Numbered from the stretch's first letter, positions 43,193 to 53,059 are shown. The stretch: 64,000 nucleotides of DNA from an uncultured Acetatifactor sp. (GCA_910584865.1 CAJUCE010000006.1:1-64000); one strand, 5' to 3'. Notes: generated by a model not told the origin, from the letters alone. Made by a program: numbers and translations.

Positions 43193-43288
43193 TTAACTTA
43201 ATCTACAATGGAATCTTCTTCCATAATCTGCGGGAGGCAAATTTCCTGATATATTCGATTGTGATACAAAAATTCTCAACTTGGTCAT
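43193..43288 (-). CDS. 31-codon leader ORF of the ABC exporter operon
   Basis: A small ORF (MTKLRIFVSQ...FHCRLS) starts at ATG 43288. A GGAAGGAGG site lies just upstream and also serves a three-codon ORF (MKR-stop) at 43296 that overlaps the start. It ends 39 bases before the terminator stem. Its placement (promoter, leader peptide, terminator, exporter) suggests ribosome-controlled attenuation. No similarity to a known leader peptide is claimed. Confidence 0.55.
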   Translation of the reverse strand: MTKLRIFVSQSNISGNLPPADYGRRFHCRLS

Positions 43289-43327
43289 CGTTTCATGCCT
43301 CCTTCCTTCTATTTTTTGACCTTTTTC

Positions 43328-43356
43328 AGTATAAGCATATTTTATCGGAATGTCAA
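43328..43356 (-). promoter_or_regulatory. strong promoter of the ABC-DUF1854-ABC operon
   Basis: Minus strand: consensus -35 TTGACA (43351-43356), 17-base spacer, -10 TATACT (43328-43333). It lies about 320 bases before the exporter start. The rest of 43010-43466 holds the leader ORF and terminator; 43357-43466 shows nothing further. Confidence 0.85.
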
Positions 43357-43466
43357 CCGGTTTTTGTAAAAATTTTCCGTCGGTTACTGTTTAGAACCCC
43401 GATTAAGACATTGTGAAAAGTGCTGAAATTTAATTTTGTGGATAATACTTCCGCCGCGGATTACGG

Positions 43467-44849
43467 CTAGGGCAGGGCTGGACGCACCGATTTCAGCTTC
43501 CGCATCATATACAGGTAGCTGGGCACTAGAATCAGATCTGCCCCCAGCCAGGCCAGAACTTCGGCATACATGATTCCGTTTTCTCCGAAAAGCACCGGAA
43601 GCAGCAATGCCGCCCCCGTACGCATGACGAACTCCGCCACACCTGAAGCCATTGGCAGGAGCGTATTTCCCAGGCCCTGAATACAGCTTCTGGTAATGTG
43701 CAGTACATAGAGTACCGGCAGGCAGAGGGACATGATTGCAAGATAGCGATATGCAATCTCCAGCGCCGCTTCACCGGACGCCGCATTCTCCGGCATAAAC
43801 CACGCCAGAATCCACCTTCCGAATCCCAGCATAATTCCGGTGATCAGGATGGATGTCAGCATGGCGATCACCAGCCCTGCACGGATCCCTTCCGATATCC
43901 GGCGAAGCTTCCCCGCCCCCAGATTCTGTCCGGAATAAGTGACCATGGCATATCCGTAAGAGGTAGCCGCCACCTCCAAAATACCGTACAGTTTATTTGT
44001 TGCCGTCATTCCTGCGATAAAGACCACACCGAACCCGTTCACGATCATCTGCACGATCATTCCGCCTACCGAAATCACCGTATTCTGGAATGCCATGGGC
44101 AGGCCCAGTTTCATCAGCGTGCCGCAAAGCCTTCCATCCGGCTTCCAGTCCTCCCTTTTCAGCCGAAGCGCTTCTATCCGCAGAATATGTTGGATACAGT
44201 AGGCAGCGGACAGACATTGGGCAATCAGAGTGGCCGCTGCGGCGCCCTCTACGCCCCAGTGAAAGCCCATGACAAAAAGGAAATCCAGCGCAATATTTGT
44301 CAAGGAAGCGATCACCATGGCGATCAGAGGCTTTCTGCCGTTGCCCAGTGCGCGCAATATGGCAGCCGCCAAATTATACGCCATCACTATGGGTAGTCCA
44401 CCGAACAAAATCCGCAGATATGCCATGGAGATCGGACGGATCTCCTCCGGCGTCTTGAGCAGGGAGATGGCCCACCCTGCCGCTGCCTCGCTGAGAAAGG
44501 TCAGCGCTGCCGCGCACAATATTGCCAGAAATATGGAATTCGTGATAACTCTTCGCAGCTTTTCTTTCTCGCCGGCTCCGAATTTCTGAGCCATCAATAT
44601 GGAAAATCCCTGAGCAAATCCCTGGCTTACCCCAAGCGTCAGCCAGTTCAGCCAGTCTACGGCTCCCAATGCAGCCAGCGCTTCTACGCCCAGGCCCTTC
44701 CCCACCACAGCCGTATCCACCACGGTATACATCTGCTGAAAAATATTTCCGGCCATAAGCGGTAAGGAAAACAGGAGAATAATCCGCCATGGAGATCCTT
44801 CGGTCTGTACATTGGTATCTACTTTCTGTCTCAATTGCTGCTTTGTCAT
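43467..44849 (-). CDS. MATE family efflux transporter
   Basis: Cation-coupled multidrug exporter. About 460 residues with 12 membrane helices in two halves. The N-terminal half shows FSLPLMAGNIFQQMYTVVD, a typical MATE start, and the second half shows GLPMAFQNTVISVGG. The ATG at 44849 has AGGA 8 bases upstream; the ATG at 44858 overlaps that site. Substrate unknown. Confidence 0.92.
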   Translation of the reverse strand: MTKQQLRQKVDTNVQTEGSPWRIILLFSLPLMAGNIFQQMYTVVDTAVVGKGLGVEALAALGAVDWLNWLTLGVSQGFAQGFSILMAQKFGAGEKEKLRRVITNSIFLAILCAAALTFLSEAAAGWAISLLKTPEEIRPISMAYLRILFGGLPIVMAYNLAAAILRALGNGRKPLIAMVIASLTNIALDFLFVMGFHWGVEGAAAATLIAQCLSAAYCIQHILRIEALRLKREDWKPDGRLCGTLMKLGLPMAFQNTVISVGGMIVQMIVNGFGVVFIAGMTATNKLYGILEVAATSYGYAMVTYSGQNLGAGKLRRISEGIRAGLVIAMLTSILITGIMLGFGRWILAWFMPENAASGEAALEIAYRYLAIMSLCLPVLYVLHITRSCIQGLGNTLLPMASGVAEFVMRTGAALLLPVLFGENGIMYAEVLAWLGADLILVPSYLYMMRKLKSVRPALP

Positions 44850-44874
44850 ATTTATCATCCTACAATAGCGAAGT

Positions 44875-45888
44875 TCACTCCTCCGCCCATGGCAAATCGG
44901 ACACTTCCAGTTTCTTGTCCCGAAGCATCAGTTCTTTTACCGCCTGATCAGCACTTTTTCCGCCAAACAGCACCTGGTTTACCTGCTCAATGATAGGCAG
45001 CTGGATATTGTATTTTTCGGCAAGCTTCATAGCCGCTTTGGCGGAGTATACGCCCTCCACCACCATCTGTACTTCATTCATGGCCTCCTCATAGGATTTT
45101 CCCTGCCCGATGAGGATACCTGCCCGACGGTTTCTGGAATGCATGCTGGCGCAGGTCACGATCAGATCTCCTATGCCGGTGAGACCGCAGAAGGTTTCGA
45201 ACTTTCCGCCCATGGCAATCCCAAGCCTTGCGATCTCGGTGATTCCGCGGGTAATCAACGCGGCCTTTGTATTGTCCCCATATCCGAGCCCGTCTGCAAT
45301 TCCCGCCGCAAGCGCCACCACATTTTTCAGAGCGCCTCCCAGTTCCATGCCGAGGATATCAGGACTGGTGTAGACGCGGAAAACTTCATTCATAAACAGA
45401 TTCTGAATATATTCCGCCGTCGCCCTGGATTTCGCGCCTACCACAATGGTGGTGGGCAGACCTCTGCCGACCTCCTCCGCATGGGAAGGTCCTGACATGA
45501 CAGCCACATCCGCCTGGGGAATTTCCTGTTCGATGATCTCGGACAGTGTCATCAGCGTATGCTCCTCTATGCCCTTGGCCACATTCAGGATTTTCTGCCG
45601 CGGCGCAATATAAGGCCCAAACCGATGAACCGTCTCCCTGGTATAGGAGCTGGCCACCGCCATCACCAGCAAATCTTTTGCATCCGCCGCCTCCTGCTCC
45701 TGGGCGGTAAATACCATATCCTCCGGCAGCCTTACGCCCGGAAGCATCTTATGTTCATGCCGTTCCTTCAGCATCGCGATTTCCTGTTCCAATGCGGACC
45801 AGACCGTAATCTCATGCCCGTTCCTTCGCAGTAATACAGCCAGCGCGATTCCCCAGCTGCCCCCGCCGATGATGCCTATCTTTGCCAT
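44875..45888 (-). CDS. gpsA: glycerol-3-phosphate dehydrogenase [NAD(P)+]
   Basis: Makes sn-glycerol-3-phosphate for phospholipids. N-terminal Rossmann motif IGGGSWGIALA (5-15), with Gly where most family members have Ala. NVAKGIE (about 103-109), and the C-terminal GLTGIGDLIVTC. 337 residues. It lies next to plsY, which uses its product, giving a glycerolipid pair. Confidence 0.97.
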   Translation of the reverse strand: MAKIGIIGGGSWGIALAVLLRRNGHEITVWSALEQEIAMLKERHEHKMLPGVRLPEDMVFTAQEQEAADAKDLLVMAVASSYTRETVHRFGPYIAPRQKILNVAKGIEEHTLMTLSEIIEQEIPQADVAVMSGPSHAEEVGRGLPTTIVVGAKSRATAEYIQNLFMNEVFRVYTSPDILGMELGGALKNVVALAAGIADGLGYGDNTKAALITRGITEIARLGIAMGGKFETFCGLTGIGDLIVTCASMHSRNRRAGILIGQGKSYEEAMNEVQMVVEGVYSAKAAMKLAEKYNIQLPIIEQVNQVLFGGKSADQAVKELMLRDKKLEVSDLPWAEE

Positions 45889-45921
45889 AGCGCCTCTTTT
45901 CCGCAGCTCTTTGCGCTGCTT

Positions 45922-46593
45922 TTACATTTTTTTCTCTTCCAAATCTACTTTATTCTTCTTTAACAGGTAGGTCCTCCGTTCATTCCCATGAAGCAGACGG
46001 ACAATATTTTCACGATGCTTCCAATAAGCCAGTATCGCCAGCAGGAGGGAGAGCACATACATCTCGATCAGCTGTGCCTGGGTTACGCCGGCAAATACGC
46101 CCATCTGGCCGCATACCACTATCTCGATCACAAATCCCAGATACACCAGCAGGGAACCAAGAGATACCAGATGCGTGGTAAAGAAAATACCGAAAAACAC
46201 CGCCACACCCATGATAATGAAATACGGATGAAAAGAAAGAATCAGCCCGGCCGTGGCGGCAATCCCCTTTCCCCCCTTGAAATTCATATAAAACGGATAG
46301 TTATGTCCCAGTACGGCTCCTGCTCCCGCATAAAGACTGAGCAGATAGATCATGTCCGGATGGCTGTTTCCGAAAAGCAGCCTGGAAACCCATACTGCCG
46401 CCATACATTTCAGACAATCTCCTGCCAGTACGATCAACCCCGCTTTTGTTCCCAGAACCCGAAGCGCGTTGGTGCTTCCCGCATTTCCACTGCCATACTG
46501 TCTGATATCGATTCCATGTACCCTGCCATAGAAGTAAGCTGTCTGGAACAGCCCAAACAGATAACCGATTGCTATACAATATATCCTTTCCAT
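45922..46593 (-). CDS. plsY: glycerol-3-phosphate acyltransferase PlsY
   Basis: Transfers acyl groups from acyl-phosphate to glycerol-3-phosphate at the membrane. Five membrane helices and the signatures YGSGNAGSTNALR (about 33-45) and FKGGKGIAATAG (about 104-115). 223 residues. AAAGGAG upstream. Between der and gpsA. Confidence 0.96.
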   Translation of the reverse strand: MERIYCIAIGYLFGLFQTAYFYGRVHGIDIRQYGSGNAGSTNALRVLGTKAGLIVLAGDCLKCMAAVWVSRLLFGNSHPDMIYLLSLYAGAGAVLGHNYPFYMNFKGGKGIAATAGLILSFHPYFIIMGVAVFFGIFFTTHLVSLGSLLVYLGFVIEIVVCGQMGVFAGVTQAQLIEMYVLSLLLAILAYWKHRENIVRLLHGNERRTYLLKKNKVDLEEKKM

Positions 46594-46640
46594 ATACTCT
46601 GTTGCTCCTTTTTGCCTGGAATGCCTTTTGTTTATCAGGA

Positions 46641-47978
46641 TTATTCTTTTTCCGTTCGTTCCCGGATAATAAAGCGCAGAGGTGTCCCTCTGAATCCAAA
46701 AGTTTCCCGAATCTGATTTTCAATATATCTGGTATAGGAAAAATGCATCAGTTCTTTATTGTTGACAAAGATTACAAATGTGGGAGGCTTTACGGCTACC
46801 TGAGTAATGTAGTAAAGTCTCAGCCGTTTTCCCTTATCCGAAGGCGGCTGCTGAAGAGCCGTCGCCTCTGTCATAATTTCGTTCAGCACGCCTGTCGCAA
46901 CCCGCATGGAATGGTTCTCGCTGACCATATCGATGGTATCGAAAAGCTTAGGCAGCCGCTGTCCTGTCAATGCGGATATGAACACTATCTCCGCATAAGG
47001 CATATAAGACAGAACATTCCGCACTTTATTCGTCACTTCGTAAATCGTCTTGTCGTCTTTCTCTACAGCATCCCATTTATTCACCGCAATGATGACCGCC
47101 TTGCCGCGCTCATGGGCGATTCCCGCAATCTTGGCATCCTGTTCGCTGACGCCTTCCACTGCGTCGATAACCAGCACCACGATATCCGCCCGCTCCACCG
47201 CGCTGACGGCCCGCACGATCATATAGCGCTCAAGCTCTTCTTTGATCTTGTTTTTCCGGCGTAATCCGGCGGTATCGATAAAGACATATTCTTTGCCGTT
47301 ATGAACAATCTCCGTATCCACGGCATCCCTGGTGGTTCCCGCAATATCGGATACAATGAGACGTTCTTCCCCTAATAATTTGTTGATCAGAGACGATTTT
47401 CCCACATTGGGTTTGCCGACAATCGCCACCCGCGTTCGTTCATCCTCATCCTCTTCCTCTGCCGCCGTGTCAAAATGAGAGATCACTTCTTCCAGCATAT
47501 CGCCCAGCCCCAGCTTGTTTGCCGCTGAAATCGGGTGGGGCTCGCCGATACCGAGATTATAGAATTCATAGACATCCGCCATATATTTCTCAAAGCTGTC
47601 TACCTTGTTGACTACCAGCACCACAGGCTTATGAGAGCGTCTTAGCATATCTGCCACTTTGGAATCCGAATCCACCAATCCGTCCTTCACATCAACGAGA
47701 AAGAGAATCACATCCGCCGTCTCCATGGCAATCTGGGCCTGGGCTCTCATCTGAGACAGGATGACATCTCTGCTGTCCGGCTCGATACCGCCTGTATCGA
47801 TCAGGGTGAACGTCTGATCCAGCCATGTGACATCCGCATAAATTCTGTCCCGGGTAATGCCGGGGGTATCCTTAACAATGGAAATCCGCGCTCCTGCAAG
47901 GGCATTGAACAGGGTGGATTTTCCTACATTGGGTCTTCCTACCACCGCCACAATCGGTTTTCTACTCTTCTTTGCCAT
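46641..47978 (-). CDS. der: GTPase Der (EngA)
   Basis: Tandem-GTPase essential for 50S assembly. First G domain with GRPNVGKST (about 14-22), second with GKPNVGKSS (about 186-194), each with a DTGG/DTAG G3 and NKVD/NKWD G4. C-terminal KH-like domain. 445 residues. Directly follows the DUF512 gene by 12 bases. Confidence 0.98.
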   Translation of the reverse strand: MAKKSRKPIVAVVGRPNVGKSTLFNALAGARISIVKDTPGITRDRIYADVTWLDQTFTLIDTGGIEPDSRDVILSQMRAQAQIAMETADVILFLVDVKDGLVDSDSKVADMLRRSHKPVVLVVNKVDSFEKYMADVYEFYNLGIGEPHPISAANKLGLGDMLEEVISHFDTAAEEEDEDERTRVAIVGKPNVGKSSLINKLLGEERLIVSDIAGTTRDAVDTEIVHNGKEYVFIDTAGLRRKNKIKEELERYMIVRAVSAVERADIVVLVIDAVEGVSEQDAKIAGIAHERGKAVIIAVNKWDAVEKDDKTIYEVTNKVRNVLSYMPYAEIVFISALTGQRLPKLFDTIDMVSENHSMRVATGVLNEIMTEATALQQPPSDKGKRLRLYYITQVAVKPPTFVIFVNNKELMHFSYTRYIENQIRETFGFRGTPLRFIIRERTEKE

Positions 47979-47990
47979 ATCTCACCTCTG

Positions 47991-49364
47991 TCATTCTTCT
48001 ACCGCAATCCGTTCTCCCAGGATTGCTTCCACAAAGTCAGTCCCGCTTGATTTTACAATATTAATCGGTACTTGTAAAGCTTTTTCCAATTCTCCCACCC
48101 GCATATCGTCCAAAAATACATCTTCCCCGCTGCGCAGGACGTTTTCCGGCAAAAGCAGGCGGTTTCCAAGGGGCCTTCCGGTCAGCTGAGCCAGCAGATC
48201 CTGTCCGGTCAGCAGCCCGGATACCGTGATCTGTTCTCCGAAGAAATCATTCGTAACGGGATATACATGGATCACCATCCCCGGATAGATATCCATCATC
48301 CTGCGGGCCATCCTCTGGATATACGGCCCAGGCAGTTTCCCTGTGGCAATTGACAGTTCCTCCTGATGGAAAACCTCGGTATCCGGCTGTAGATGCTCCA
48401 AACATTCTTCAAATTCATCCAGCAAAAGCCGCAGCATGCCAACCCCGTTTTCCAATTGCAGATATCCGTCATAGCGTTTGGCCTCCGGCATTTCCCGTTC
48501 TGCCAGAATATACCACTCGTCGCTGGCATGGACAAAATGCGTGCCGAACTGCGTATAACAGGCCTGCTGGTATTTTTCGACGGTTTCTATGACGGAAACG
48601 GCATCCTCCCGGCTGAAAGGTTCCAGGGGGTATAAGCCTTCTCTGTATTTTGTCAGCCCCACCGGCACTATGGACACACTTTCCAGGCAGGGAATATACC
48701 TTATCAACTGCTCGATGCTGTATACCAGTTCTGATCCGTCATTGACTCCCCTGCACAGCACGATCTGTCCGTTCATCCTGATACCGGCCGCATGGAGAAC
48801 ATCCACCTTCTTCAGCGCCTCCCCCGCAAAACGATTGTTCAGCATCCTGCAGCGCAGTTCGGGGTTCATTGTATGAAAGGAGATATTGATGGGGGAGAGA
48901 TGATACCGGCATATTCTGTCAATATCATGCTCCGACATATTCGTCAGCGTCACATAATTACCCTGCAGGAAGGAGAGTCTGGAGTCATCATCCTTGAAAT
49001 ACAAAGTTTCCCGCATATCCGGAGGCATCTGGTCTATAAAGCAGAAAATACATTGATTCCGGCAGCGCCTGTACGCATCCATAAGCCCGGTCTCAAATTC
49101 GATTCCCAGATCCTCGTCGAAGTCCTTCTCAACCTCCAGAAGCCACTGTTCTCCGTCAGCTTTCTCAATCAGGATCTCAATATCGGTATCCTGAATCAGA
49201 AACTGATAGTCAAATATATCTTCGATTTCCTTTTGATTGACAGACAGCAGCAAATCTCCTGCTTCGATTTCCAGTTCTTCGGCAATGCTCCCGGGCAGAA
49301 TGCTTTGGATTCTGTGCGCTTTTCTTTTCATGGATCGTTCTTTTTCCGTGGAATATTCATCCAT
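47991..49364 (-). CDS. DUF512 radical-SAM-type protein with N-terminal PDZ-like domain
   Basis: Order: short repeat-coded N-terminus, PDZ-like domain (about 18-75), iron-sulfur site CRNQCIFC (about 95-102, the Cx3Cx2C radical SAM pattern), a TIM-barrel-like middle and DUF512 C-terminus. 457 residues. Common in Clostridia beside der, plsY and gpsA; the reaction is unknown. The ATG at 49364 has AAGGAAC upstream and lies one base after the kinase stop. Repeat units MDEYS, TEKERS and MKRKAH form the N-terminus. Confidence 0.85.
   Translation of the reverse strand: MDEYSTEKERSMKRKAHRIQSILPGSIAEELEIEAGDLLLSVNQKEIEDIFDYQFLIQDTDIEILIEKADGEQWLLEVEKDFDEDLGIEFETGLMDAYRRCRNQCIFCFIDQMPPDMRETLYFKDDDSRLSFLQGNYVTLTNMSEHDIDRICRYHLSPINISFHTMNPELRCRMLNNRFAGEALKKVDVLHAAGIRMNGQIVLCRGVNDGSELVYSIEQLIRYIPCLESVSIVPVGLTKYREGLYPLEPFSREDAVSVIETVEKYQQACYTQFGTHFVHASDEWYILAEREMPEAKRYDGYLQLENGVGMLRLLLDEFEECLEHLQPDTEVFHQEELSIATGKLPGPYIQRMARRMMDIYPGMVIHVYPVTNDFFGEQITVSGLLTGQDLLAQLTGRPLGNRLLLPENVLRSGEDVFLDDMRVGELEKALQVPINIVKSSGTDFVEAILGERIAVEE
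49332..49364 (-). repeat. 18-bp repeat unit(s) at the DUF512 start
   Basis: A 15-base start ending in TATTCC is followed by ACGGAAAAAGAACGATCC (49349-49332) and then ATGAAAAG. In frame; immediately beside the units in the kinase 3' end. Confidence 0.6.
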
Positions 49365-49365
49365 A

Positions 49366-52242
49366 TTATCTGTTCCTTTTCCTATTATCTTTAAGCGTCT
49401 CTGTCGATTCCGGTTCCATGGAATGTCCCCCTTGCATGGAATGACCTCCTTCTATTGTATCTGAATCGGGATGTTCCTCTAAAGATGGATTGTATTCCGG
49501 AAAGGAAAACACCGTTTTAAATAAATCTCCGTCCAGATATAGTTCAAAGCTTCCGCCCTGTACCTGTACAAGACTTCTGGCAATATATAATCCAAGGCCG
49601 CTGCCTTCTGTAGTACGTGATGAATCGCCCCTTATGAAACGTTCTGTCAATTCATCTGACCGGACATTCATCTGCTGCCTGGAAATATTCTTTATAGATA
49701 CCTCTATGGAGGCGCCTTTTGTAATATCAATGTATACTCTGGTTCCCTCCAGCGCATACTTGCATACATTATTGAAGAGATTTTCCATGACTCGCCACAT
49801 TCTGCGGCTGTCAGCATAAATATAGGCTGGGCTGTCCGTCTCTTCAAAAACAATCTGCAGCCTGCATTCTTCCATTTTCTCCGAAAACTCGCCGATTCCC
49901 TGGTTGACCAGCTCGGTCAGATTCAATTTTTCCATTTCCAGTTCGATGTTTCCGGAAGAAATTTTGGAAGCTTCCACCAGGTCATCTGTCAGCTGTTTCA
50001 GCCGCTGTGTTTTGCCGTCCAGAATATCGATATATTTTTTCGCCGGTTCTTCCGGGATATTTAAACGCTTCAGCAGATCTACATAATTGATAATGGAGGT
50101 AAGCGGCGTCTTAATATCATGTGACACATTGGTGATCAGATCCGTCTTCATCTGTTCATCTTTCATGCTGGTATTTACGGCTTTTCGGATACCCTCCCCG
50201 ATATTGTTCACCGCATCTGCCAGTTCCCGGCTGGAACCATGCAGACTGTCGGAATCCAGCTTGAAATCCACCTCTCCGTCCCGAATCCTTTTAATTCCAT
50301 CCACGATCTCACTCATTTCTCCGTTCCGCCTGAAAATGAGCACACCGACAATTCCGTCTGCCACTACCATAAACAGCGCTAAAAACAACATATACATCGG
50401 CCGTTCCCGTAAGGTATATACAGTCATAATGGCGGCCAGATTGCTGAACAGAAAAACATTGTACGGCAGGAGCGTGCTGACCACGGAATTCTTATGATGG
50501 AAAATAAACCGCAGGGAGTTTTCCACCCCTCTGCAGAAAAAGTGTATAAAACTGTCTCTCCACAGATTATTGGCCTTGATCCGTCTGGTCAGACTGTACC
50601 AGACTAAATTGAAAGCAATACTCACATACAGACCATACAAAGCAAACAACCCATAACGGTACAGATTGTTCAGCGGAATTCCCAGAACTTGAGGAACACT
50701 GTTTACGCTTCCGACGATGTCCATGAGCTTATGATATCCATGGATACCCCCAAATCCGAAAGCGGCCGCCAGCAGAAAAATAAGCTCTGTCCAGACGCGG
50801 TCAAAACGATTCAGATACCATATCTGCTCTCCCTTTTCGCTGACGGCAACACCGGCTGTAACCGTCAGATAGATCCCCAATATCACCCATGCTGCTGCCA
50901 GAAAGAAAATCAGGCCGATGATACGATTGATATTGGGAACGATCTTCTGATAAAGAGCATTCGCTTCATAAAAGGCGTCCCCTTCAATGGCATAGCTGGA
51001 ATCCACGCCCAGCCAGATATGGGTGGTATCCGGATAAGCATATCCATATGTGCTGATATAACCGTCTATTTCCTCCTCGCTCAATATCGTATTTCCCATA
51101 AAGACCAGACTGTCCGGATAATAGATCAGGTACCATCTGTATTCATTAAAGGATTCAGTGACATAATCATCTTCAGCCTCCTCCAGATCGGCTCTGTTGG
51201 TATAGGTGCACATGCCTGTGTCCGTCATCATCCGTACCATATACTTTACATTGCTGTTTTCCTCTTTGTAGGCATCATTGCATATCTGATACCGCTGATA
51301 ACTTTCCTGAATATCTTCAATGACAGCAGCCACATTATCCTGAAGCTGCATATAATCCATCCAGTTGTCTGCATATTTTGTCAGCTGGCGCTCTCCTTCC
51401 GTAGTCGCATACCGGCAATTCAGCAGGGGAACATATACTACAAGAGTGCCGTCATCCTCCCTGGAGACATCGATATGATTCGGATTTTTGGACATAATAT
51501 GAGAAAAAACCAAATCCTCCAGCTGCTCCGTCGTACTGGCATTTAATTTCTCCGCCAAAAGGGCAATCTCTTCCTGACTTTTACCGGATACAGCAACGTT
51601 TTCCGGCCGCAGTGAGGAATCGGATTCTTCCGGCTGTGTGCTGTGTTCGGAATCTCCTTCCGCAGAAGGTTCCTGTTGTGCAAAAGCACCTTCCTCCATA
51701 TGCTCCAAACGATAAAAAGCATCAAACGACAGCTGTCCGTGTTCGTCCAGCTTGAAATTTTCGGGATAGATACAGTAGCCGAAGTAATTTACAAAATCAG
51801 ACATGCTTAAAAAACGGTTTGTGTATTCCACGCCGTTTTTACCCCATTTAATGATATTGTCCAGCTCGTAAACCGCAGAAATACTGCAGCCCTTATCCGC
51901 GCCGATCTCTCTGGCATAGGCTGTCACGTCGATTTCCTTGGAAGGGTCAAATACACCGTCGGTCTCTAAATGTCTCTTGATGACTACCAGCTGTGTGATA
52001 TCGGATACCGCATTTCGGAATAAATCATGATACATTTCTGATTCTTCGAATTCCAGCCCTACATCCACAGGAAAGATTTTGTAAATCTGTGTACCATCTA
52101 TGGAATTCACCGCAATATAGGAATTCAGCAGCAGAACCGCCGCTGCCAGCATAATGCCCGCCGCAAAAATATGCTGCATGAATCCCAGGCCAAATCTTTT
52201 TAATGTGGGTTTCTTCATCCGGGAAATACCTTCATTTTCCAT
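49366..52242 (-). CDS. sensor histidine kinase with large extracytoplasmic domain
   Basis: Membrane sensor kinase of 958 residues. One N-terminal helix (about 15-38), an extracytoplasmic region of about 400 residues, a block of several membrane helices (about 430-640), HAMP-like linker (about 650-690), HisKA with VSHDIKTPLTS (phospho-His about 706) and HATPase with NLFNNVCKYA and GSGLGLYIARSL. The C-terminus ends in repeat-coded hexapeptides (IEGGHS, MQGGHS). The response regulator gene is 12 bases upstream. Signal unknown. Confidence 0.9.
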   Translation of the reverse strand: MENEGISRMKKPTLKRFGLGFMQHIFAAGIMLAAAVLLLNSYIAVNSIDGTQIYKIFPVDVGLEFEESEMYHDLFRNAVSDITQLVVIKRHLETDGVFDPSKEIDVTAYAREIGADKGCSISAVYELDNIIKWGKNGVEYTNRFLSMSDFVNYFGYCIYPENFKLDEHGQLSFDAFYRLEHMEEGAFAQQEPSAEGDSEHSTQPEESDSSLRPENVAVSGKSQEEIALLAEKLNASTTEQLEDLVFSHIMSKNPNHIDVSREDDGTLVVYVPLLNCRYATTEGERQLTKYADNWMDYMQLQDNVAAVIEDIQESYQRYQICNDAYKEENSNVKYMVRMMTDTGMCTYTNRADLEEAEDDYVTESFNEYRWYLIYYPDSLVFMGNTILSEEEIDGYISTYGYAYPDTTHIWLGVDSSYAIEGDAFYEANALYQKIVPNINRIIGLIFFLAAAWVILGIYLTVTAGVAVSEKGEQIWYLNRFDRVWTELIFLLAAAFGFGGIHGYHKLMDIVGSVNSVPQVLGIPLNNLYRYGLFALYGLYVSIAFNLVWYSLTRRIKANNLWRDSFIHFFCRGVENSLRFIFHHKNSVVSTLLPYNVFLFSNLAAIMTVYTLRERPMYMLFLALFMVVADGIVGVLIFRRNGEMSEIVDGIKRIRDGEVDFKLDSDSLHGSSRELADAVNNIGEGIRKAVNTSMKDEQMKTDLITNVSHDIKTPLTSIINYVDLLKRLNIPEEPAKKYIDILDGKTQRLKQLTDDLVEASKISSGNIELEMEKLNLTELVNQGIGEFSEKMEECRLQIVFEETDSPAYIYADSRRMWRVMENLFNNVCKYALEGTRVYIDITKGASIEVSIKNISRQQMNVRSDELTERFIRGDSSRTTEGSGLGLYIARSLVQVQGGSFELYLDGDLFKTVFSFPEYNPSLEEHPDSDTIEGGHSMQGGHSMEPESTETLKDNRKRNR
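49402..49455 (-). repeat. 18-bp repeat units at the kinase 3' end
   Basis: Units begin at 49455 (ATAGAAGGAGGTCATTCC), 49437 (ATGCAAGGGGGACATTCC) and 49419 (ATGGAACCGG...), in frame with the kinase. Confidence 0.8.
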
Positions 52243-52254
52243 TGCACAATCCTT

Positions 52255-52947
52255 TTATTGCTTGTCTATTTTATAGCCCACTCCCCAGACCACTTTCAGA
52301 TATCTGGGTTCCCTGGGATTGATTTCTATCTTCTCGCGGATATGGCGGATATGCACTGCAACCGTGTTGTCCGCCCCTATGGCATTCTCGTTCCAGATAC
52401 TCTCGTATATCTGATCAATGGAAAAAACTCTGCCCTGATTTTTCATCAGCAAAAGCAGGATATTGTATTCGATGGGGGTCATCTTCACCGCTTCCCCATC
52501 CACGGTCACCTGTTTGGTATCGTCATTGATAATCAGGCCACCTGCCTGGTATACTGCCTTGCTCTCCGGATTCAGGCTCCCCAGAGAAGTATATCTGCGG
52601 AGATTTGATTTCACCCTTGCCGCCAGTTCAAGGGGATTAAAGGGTTTCGTAATATAATCGTCTGCACCGATATTCAGGCCCAGAATCTTGTCCGTATCCT
52701 CGGATTTAGCAGACAGCATGATAATCGGGATACTGCTGTATTCCCGAATCTTCAGTGTGGCACGGATTCCGTCCAGCTTCGGCATCATAATATCCATGAT
52801 CAACAGATGAATTTCTTCTTTTTTCAGCAGCTCTATGGCCTGTTCCCCGTCATATGCTTTAAAAATCCGGTATCCGTCCTGATTCAGATAGATTTCGATC
52901 GCATCCACGATTTCTCTGTCATCGTCGCATACAAGTATATTCGCCAT
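52255..52947 (-). CDS. OmpR-family response regulator
   Basis: Receiver domain (1-115) with acidic pocket CDDD (about 6-9), phospho-acceptor Asp in LLIMDIMMP (about 50) and Lys in YITKPFNPLEL (about 100-110). The C-terminal winged helix (about 135-230) includes TPIEYNILLLLMKN and TVAVHIRHIREK. The start at 52947 has GAGGG 7 bases upstream. Partner of the following histidine kinase. Confidence 0.95.
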   Translation of the reverse strand: MANILVCDDDREIVDAIEIYLNQDGYRIFKAYDGEQAIELLKKEEIHLLIMDIMMPKLDGIRATLKIREYSSIPIIMLSAKSEDTDKILGLNIGADDYITKPFNPLELAARVKSNLRRYTSLGSLNPESKAVYQAGGLIINDDTKQVTVDGEAVKMTPIEYNILLLLMKNQGRVFSIDQIYESIWNENAIGADNTVAVHIRHIREKIEINPREPRYLKVVWGVGYKIDKQ

Positions 52948-53059
52948 TGCGTTTCCCTCATTTCTTAAAGATTTCATCTGCTATTAAAGCATAAAGTTGT
53001 TAATATTTATCAAACAAAATAATGATGAAATTATTAAATTCTTTTTTCTATTTCAGCTT

